Origin: Acestrorhynchus altus
Lineage: Eukaryota; Chordata; Actinopteri; Characiformes; Acestrorhynchidae
Length of the DNA stretch: 64,000 nucleotides
NCBI GenBank assembly: GCA_034509495.1
Contig: CM067503.1
Span: 13,256,414-13,320,413 of the forward strand
Direction of reading: 5' to 3'
The position numbers and the translations under genes are program-made. The notes under the pieces were generated by a model. It did no database searches. It saw nothing but the letters and a program-made list of their open reading frames with translations, and was not told where the DNA came from. This document shows, in pieces, positions 57,694 to 64,000 of the stretch (positions are counted from its first letter, which is position 1; every line of letters starts with the position of its first letter).

Positions 57694-58320
57694 TCAGTGT
57701 AGAAACTTCACATTTTGTTTTGTTACAGCCTTATTCCAAAATGGATTCAATTAATTTTTTCCTTCAACATTCTACACACAATACCCAATGATAAAAAGTT
57801 TTTTTGAAATCTTTGCAAATAATTACAAATAAAACACAAAGATATAACAATTACATAAGTATTCACAGCTTTTGCCATGACAATCAAAATTGAGCCCAGG
57901 TGCATCTTGTTTTCAAATCCTTCAGATGTTTCTACACCTTGATTGGTGTACACCTGTGGTAAATTAAATTGATTGGACATGATTTGGAAAGGCACATCTG
58001 TTTATACAAGGTCCTAGTAGGACCAGTAGACCAGTAGTGCATGCCATAGCACAAACTAAGCCATGAATTCTAAGGTAATGTCTGTAGACCTCCATGGCAG
58101 GATTGCATTGTGGTGCAACCTCATGGTGGTGGCAACATCATGCTGTAGGGATGTTCTTCTGCTGTAAGAACTGTAAGACAAGTCAGGGTTGAGGGAAAGA
58201 TGACTGCAGCAATGTACAGAGATATTTTTGATGATAACCTGCTCCAGAGTGCTCTGAATCTCAGACTGGGATGAAGGTTTATCTTCCAACAGGACAATGA
58301 CTCTAAGCCTGGTCTTAATA
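57694..58320 (+). pseudogene. Tc1-like transposon remnant
   Basis: This copy reads in the transposase sense on +. The leader has TGTTACAGCCTTATTCCAAA and AAGTATTCACAG, then TGTCTGTAGACCTCC for the transposase start (about 58079). It then jumps to GGTGGCAACATCATGCTGTA and AGGGAAAGATGACTGCAGC, near the second catalytic region, and stops after TTCCAACAGGACAATGA. The DNA-binding domains and first catalytic aspartate are deleted, as are the C-terminus and right end. Confidence 0.85.
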
Positions 58321-58399
58321 GGAATTGTACAGTTGTCACTAAAAAAATACATTTCATAATTTGTACAATGTGTACAACATATAGTGTGACCATGTATGT

Positions 58400-58935
58400 G
58401 CATGCTTAATAACCCTTACCCTATCACTAACCCCAACGTGAACCTAAACTTAATAACTCTCACCCTAGCCCTAATTTGGACCTAAACTTAATAACCTTTA
58501 CTATAACCCTAAACTAAACGTAACAACTCTTACCCTAACCATAACCTGAACTGAAACTTCATAAACCTTACTGCAACCGTAACCTGAACCTTAACTTAAT
58601 AAACCTTACTCTAACCCTAACCTGACCTTAAATTTAACCCTTACCCTAATGCTAACCTAAACTTAAAAACCCTTACCCTATCATTAACCCTAACGTGAAC
58701 CTAAACTTAATAAACCTTACCCTAACCCTGACCTGAAACTTAACTTAATAACCCTTAGCCTAACCCTAACCTGACCTTAAATTTAACCCTTACACTAATG
58801 CTAACCTAAACTTAATAACCTTTACCCTATCACTAACCCTAACGTGAACCTAAACTTAATAACCCTTAGCCTAACCCTGACCTAAAATTAATAACCATTA
58901 CCATAAGCATAATCCTAACATGAACCTAAACTTTT
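58400..58935. repeat. Telomere-like minisatellite with 149-bp period
   Basis: CCCTAA-like units alternate with CCTAAACTTAATAA words, C-rich on +. Marker CTATCAYTAACC occurs at 58421, 58678 and 58827, and CTGACCTTAAATTTAACCC at 58622 and 58771. The last two pairs are both spaced 149 bases, which defines the higher-order unit. It begins about 80 bases after a truncated Tc1 copy. Confidence 0.8.
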
Positions 58936-60004
58936 TCTTTGCACATAAGGCAGGCTGTCTTATGCATTTTTGCTAAATATGTTCCTGCAAACATTATGTA
59001 TTTCTTTGGAAATACCTCTGCCTCAAGAAAAGGATATAAAGAGAACACTCTCAAGGTCAGTTTGATCATTTCTTCAGAGTGACATTAGCCTTATTCCAAA
59101 TGGTGCAATCACAGTCCTGCAGCCAAAGACTGCAAACCTCTTGGGTGTCCCATTTCATATTCTGCTGATCAAAGGGGAGCACATGAGCACTATCTACACA
59201 GCCTAACTGCAGCCACTGGTGAGGGCAGCATCCATGCAGACTCAAGGGCAGTGCTTTCAGATTTCAGATTGTAATACTTGTGTGAACCCATCAGAGTGGC
59301 ACTCTGGCCAACATGCTGAAAAGAAAGATATTCAGATGTGAGTTAAAGTACATTAGACTAATAATGTAACTCTCTACTGAGTTTCATTATGCTACTAATC
59401 TAGAACGTGACACTGTGGATTAACCCCACATGGAGATGAGTCTGGACACATGACATGAGCCTGTTCTCAACATATTTTAATGCAAGTGACCTCTGGGTTT
59501 CTAGTTTTAAAGGTCTGAATATTACTTAAGTCACCAAAATATAGACTCTGAGGAGGAACTCAATAGCTCAGTCCCAATGGTCGCCCAAGCACTATGTTGT
59601 TCATAATGGAGTTCATTTAGTGAAAGGCCCTTGACACTATAAGGTTCTATGTGATATTTTTTTTTTTTTTATCAAAATTGTTATTTATATATTTTTATTC
59701 TTTGAAAGCATCTTAATCTACCTGTTATCTCTAACAGTAAGCAATCATTTGTCTGGCTAAATTGAATTGATTCACGTTCAGCTCAAAAATACTCTGGTTG
59801 AACAATTTAAATTTTAGGCACAAGTAATTTTATTTTAGTAATTTATATTTACTTAATTTTTACATCTCGAATGAAGATGAATTTGATTAGCCTTGGGTAG
59901 GAAATTAACAATATCTGGCATAGACAGATTAATGGGATTTATGGTGTTGTTTGGTTAGTGGCTTAATAGTGTTGTAGCCTCTAGGGCTTTTCAAAAAAGG
60001 TATG
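58936..60004. other. Non-coding spacer
   Basis: A poly(T) run lies at 59658-59671. No gene or transposon is recognised. Confidence 0.4.
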
Positions 60005-60150
60005 TATAAACTGACAGATCATCTGACACAGATTGAACACAGGTGGACTTTATTTCACTAAGCATAGTATTTCTGAAGATAATTGTTTGCACCAGAACTA
60101 TTTAGGGGCTTCATTGCAAAGGGGTCGAATACATATGCACATGCTAATTT
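60005..60150 (+). mobile_element. Tc1-like right-end fragment
   Basis: ACACAGGTGGACTTTATTTC, then TTGTTTGCACCAGAACTATT, then GGGGCTTCATTGCAAAGGGG, then GAATACATATGCACA is the untranslated right part of a different Tc1 subfamily. It carries no coding sequence. Confidence 0.65.
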
Positions 60151-60164
60151 TCAGTCTATACAGC

Positions 60165-60459
60165 TCTGCCACCTGCTTTGACCTGTATAGCAGTGCAACT
60201 GTGTTCTCTGGAATGATGGTACTCCATCCAATATTTTGGGATGAGTTGGATATGAGGTGGGGTGGTTATCACTCAACATCCCGATTTTGCTAAAGCTGTT
60301 GTTGTTGTTGTTGAATGCAATCAAATCCTCACAACAAGATTCAAATATCTAGCAGCCTTCTCTGTGCAGCAGAGACAGGTACTTTAATAAAAGCAGGGTG
60401 AACTATTAATAATTGTTTTCAGATTTCAGAAGAAACAATACTTTTGTCCATATAGTGTA
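60165..60459 (-). mobile_element. MITE, minus orientation
   Basis: GTGCAACTGTGTTCTCTGGA, ATGATGGTACTCCATCCAAT and TTTTGGGATGAGTTGG lead to ATACTTTTGTCCATATAGTG at the outer end (60459). That end is the inverted form of the terminus at 37993. A short (GTT)n lies at about 60298-60314. Confidence 0.75.
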
Positions 60460-62099
60460 TCTTTATCTTTCATATCTGACTGACTTTTCTGAATATCATT
60501 AAAAAGCTCATTCATTAAACAGCCACATTTTATATTCATTACATGTAAAGTGACTTTTTTGCTGGCTAGATTACTAATCACAGTATCAACTTTAAAACAA
60601 AACTTAATATATCAATTTAAATGGAATGAATATAAAATATATGATATAATATATAAATTTTTTGACATGCCCTAGTTTGTATTGGTTATCTCCATCAAGA
60701 CAAAAGCATGACTTGTCATCAAAAATGATGTGCTGCCATTCTGATTGACTATATGAAAGACCATTGATTCCTCCTGGAACAATTTTTTGACAATGAGTGA
60801 ACAGTACTTTGCCCATTAATGTCCATTACGCCACTTTACAAGAGAAGGCAAAAATGCTCTTAATTGAATTGAAGTGAATGTAAAATAAGAGGATATTTTA
60901 GAGCATTCCTATTCGTCTATTAACATTTGTTTACACAATGTACACAGTACAGTGCACAGGGTTCAAACCATGGAGAAAACTAAAAATGGACAAAATGGAG
61001 GTACAAAGTTTTCATTTATACAGCAGCGATATGTTTGGTCAAGAAGTTTTCTCTGATTGCCTGAATACAAATAATATCATTTTCGAAATAATCATGTTTT
61101 TAATTTTTTTTATGAACATCCAAGTTTGATCTTGACATATAATCAGAAATCCCAATGAGTTATGTTATTATAAACTGTACTTATCCAGTGTAAATCTAGA
61201 CAAATTACATGTTTGGACATGAACAGTTCAAGATGCACAACTAACAAAACAAAAACATTCTTATTCATTTCTCACATTTGGTAAAATTAGATGTCTTAAA
61301 GCTTTTGACAGTCACTGCACCCCAACCTTAGTGGAAAGTAGACCTACCGTCCTTAGCAGTCCCACCATTTGTTCACTCAGTGGTTGTTCAATACTCTGCC
61401 ATGAAACCCCCCCTGTGCTCGTCAGCTGGAATAGTGGTTTATGCCTGAGATGACAGTAGCATCTGCTTCACATATGGAACAAATCAATCAGTTAAGACAG
61501 TGAGCAGGAATGGCTCAGGAACCAATACAAAAACTACACCTGTTCTGGAGCACCTGCCAGTGTTCCTGAAATGCCATTATTGTGTGTTATTGCTGCTTCA
61601 TTTTCAGTTAGCTCCCACTTCCCCATGCTTGATGCTAATGTCAGATTCATACTCATGTTTTGAGGTGTTGTTCTGTTGTGCGTGTCTGTGTGTGTATATA
61701 TGTCATTCATGTTGTTCTTTATCTGTCTGCTTTCTGCTTTGCATTTGGGGCTTATTTTCATGCATATTATTTGACATTTGTGTTGCAGCGCTGTCAACAA
61801 TTTGCCTTTCTCTGTCACAATAGCCTAATAATGGGGTTGAAAGCTTTACCAGAGAGATGCATAGAGCTACTTTCCTGGACATGGATATCTCTGATATCTG
61901 GAGTCTAGTCTTGAAATCAATTGTAATGTCAATGGAAAACTGATTTCCATTTTCATGCTCCACCTACAATTTGTTTCATTGTGAGGTAGGAGAAGCTTTA
62001 GAGAACCCTGGGATAAATGCCATTCATTCATAGAGGAACTGCTGTTGTGTTTGCTTAGACCTAATACATGAGTTTTCAAGTAATCTGATTCACACTTAC
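60460..62099. other. Non-coding spacer
   Basis: Overlapping frames at 61500-61963 on both strands (82-107 codons) show no domain. A cysteine-rich + frame ending at 61823 might look like a membrane protein but has no supporting splice or start context. Confidence 0.4.
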
Positions 62100-62275
62100 A
62101 GCAGGACCTGGAGGCACCCTAACCGTGCATGTTTTGTTGGATTCCCTGGTTTAACACACCCTGAACCTCTGAAAAGGTTTCTTAAGGAGCTGAATAGTTA
62201 AATCAGGGCAGGAGCATGGAAAGCTGTAAAATATGTAGGGCAGGGGTGCCTCCAGGACCAGAATTGAGAAACTAT
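62100..62275. mobile_element. Short foldback element (MITE)
   Basis: GGACCTGGAGGCACCC near 62105 is the inverted complement of GGGTGCCTCCAGGACC near 62245 at all but one base. The element is about 170 bases long and non-coding. Confidence 0.65.
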
Positions 62276-63200
62276 ACTAAATGGAAACATGGGTTTGTCC
62301 TGTGGATATAATTTATTAACAAAACAGCTCCTTGCTCCTTGTGACACTTGGAAAAGGTCTCTGGATATCAGGTTGATTGCAAATGATGTTCTTCCCAGAT
62401 TGTCCTGCAGTGTGGGAGTCTATAATCTAATCTTTCTGGTCTACCAAAAATTGTAAATATGAGACATTTAATATTTATTACTCATTTTCCTGTAGTGTGG
62501 GGTGGATGCTTATTTTCTGATGTAAAAGGCAACACACTTGCATACAATCCCCAGCTCTTTATAAGTAGTATAGAACTAATACATTTGAGCAATGATCCCA
62601 TAGTCATCCTCTGGAATTCATCTACTGCCTCACTGCAGGGTTTAAACCCAATGTTACATGGCTGTTCCTCTATGACAACTCCATTGATGGTGATGATCAA
62701 AAGAAAGCCAACATCACTTTTATTTAAGGAGAACAAGATGCATCAGGATGCAGGAACTCAAGTCTCACCTATTTTTGGTGTTCAAAAAAAAGTTAAGATT
62801 TTTTGGATGAATTTTTTTTTCTTTTTTTAGCATTTAGAAATCTAGGAGGTGTACAGGTTTGGAGAGAGATGACAGGCCCTTCCAGGCAACCTGTAGCTAT
62901 GCCACTAAGCTACGAGTTAATACAATATCGACAGAAATTGTTGTATTCTACAGTTGAACCTTAGGTTCAACATAACTGCTTTTGTGGGAGAAACATGTAT
63001 AGGTCCATTCAAAACTGAAAATCTATTTTGGTAATGTTTTAAAGCAGCATTATGGAAAATTTACATTTCTTGCTGCTGGGCTAACCCTACAGTCGAGGCC
63101 AAGTGCTTGCCTACATTTCTGGACAAGCAAAACAATTATGTAGACTGAGGCAGAAGAGTAATATTACAAAATATTACACAAACATTACTCACTTTTGCAT
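62276..63200. other. Non-coding spacer
   Basis: A 123-codon + frame (62459-62830) ends in a T-run and overlaps an 84-codon minus frame. Neither has a hallmark. Confidence 0.4.
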
Positions 63201-63530
63201 TTGTGTGTAACGATTGTGGCTCAAGGAGGTAGGTGGAAGCGGAAGTACTTGCAGGGTTGAGTTTATTAACGGAATTACAAACAACACACGACTGGTAGCA
63301 GACATGAACGCCACACGAGTAGTCACGGAAACACAACAGGTAGTCAAGAAGACTGACCAGGACCAACAGAGACAAGGGACTTATATATACACACAATCAC
63401 ATTAGACATGGCTGGGACATGATAACGATGGGGCAGGGTTACAGATGGAACACAGCTGGGAATGGGTGCTCAAAAGCACATGGGATGGAAAACAAAACAA
63501 GACATGCTGGACTCTATACGTGACATTGTG
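63201..63530. mobile_element. Solo LTR (320 bp) with 5-bp target duplication
   Basis: The element runs from TGTAACGATTGTGG (63206) to CTATACGTGACA (63525), with TG...CA ends and a TGT/ACA inverted match. It is flanked by TTGTG at 63201-63205 and 63526-63530. A TTATATATAC box lies near 63380. A 63-codon frame inside is incidental. It is unrelated by eye to the 841-bp LTR at 50024. The orientation is not certain, though the TATA-like box suggests +. Confidence 0.8.
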
Positions 63531-64000
63531 AGTTCTCATAAACATTGCACTGCCTACTTTACCAAAGTTACATAGTGCTGGTAGCAATGTGGTGCTTTCA
63601 GAATAGCAATGATATAAATGCCATTCTACCCATTGCAGGTCAGTGGAGCATCACAATGATTTAAACCTGTTTTTTTAGGGTAGAAATGTTACACAATGTT
63701 ATTTTAAGCTTAGTTTGTGCATGGCAATCTGGATTATATTGTTAATATGTTCAGATTGTTGGTAGACTTGTAAACTCAAAGTTTACACTTTGGGACTAGA
63801 ATCAGTTTGGCTCAGCTGTAACTTAAGTGTGCTCAAGGTGACATTAGGTGACATAATTTAACTGGAAAATTCCAATACGTTTTTTTTCACCACACCTCAT
63901 GACATCCATCCATTTCCACACTTTCCATCCCAAGGTGACTTCAATTAGCAGCACCCACCAGTGCATACAAGCGAGCACATTTACAATGGAAATTTGCTAA
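63531..64000. other. Non-coding spacer to the window end
   Basis: No recognised feature. Confidence 0.4.

Noticed and set aside
61500..61963. Cysteine-rich and overlapping frames on both strands
   Set aside because: They overlap antiparallel, with no signal, splice or domain evidence.

Overview
The window reads as the subtelomeric end of a teleost fish chromosome. The DNA is AT-rich and full of (AC)n/(AT)n microsatellites. It carries several decayed Tc1/mariner transposons, hAT remnants, short inverted-repeat elements (MITEs), tRNA-derived SINEs and a fish-type LINE. An ostariophysan (characin, catfish or knifefish type) is my guess from repeat style only. No bacterial, viral, rRNA or CRISPR feature is visible, and I find no intact protein-coding gene.

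Layout. Bases 1-4490 are a degenerate telomeric array, C-rich (CCCTAA) on the + strand, as expected at a left chromosome end. It contains three long internal duplications and one single-N join flanked by a perfect 57-bp duplication. From 4.5 to about 30 kb the DNA is mostly non-coding. It holds scattered simple repeats, a SINE, a Tc1 fragment, two copies of an inverted-repeat element (15.7 kb and 27.5 kb), and two copies of an unnamed dispersed repeat (11.8 and 21.5 kb). From 29.4 to 46.2 kb there are MITEs, Tc1 copies, a hAT 3' end (35.3-36.2 kb), a LINE reverse-transcriptase remnant (44.7-45.5 kb) and a mariner-like transposase remnant (45.9-46.2 kb). At 47.8-48.5 kb lies the only gene-like model not obviously from a transposon: splice-flanked exons, a poly(A) signal and two in-frame stops. 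At 49.9-51.0 kb an interstitial telomere-like array is split by an 841-bp solo LTR with a 5-bp target duplication. From 51.1 kb to the end there is a second LINE copy, SINEs, a CpG-rich LTR-like block (54.3-55.0 kb), a Tc1 fragment, a 149-bp-period telomere-like minisatellite (58.4-58.9 kb), more MITEs and a second solo LTR (63.2-63.5 kb).

The features do not act together as a pathway. They record repeated insertion and decay in a gene-poor subtelomere. A few unique, moderately GC blocks between repeats (14.3, 18.1-18.5, 23.7-24.0, 32.2-32.5 kb) look like possible conserved non-coding elements, but that needs alignment to other fish. Family names come from remembered hallmarks, not from a search.
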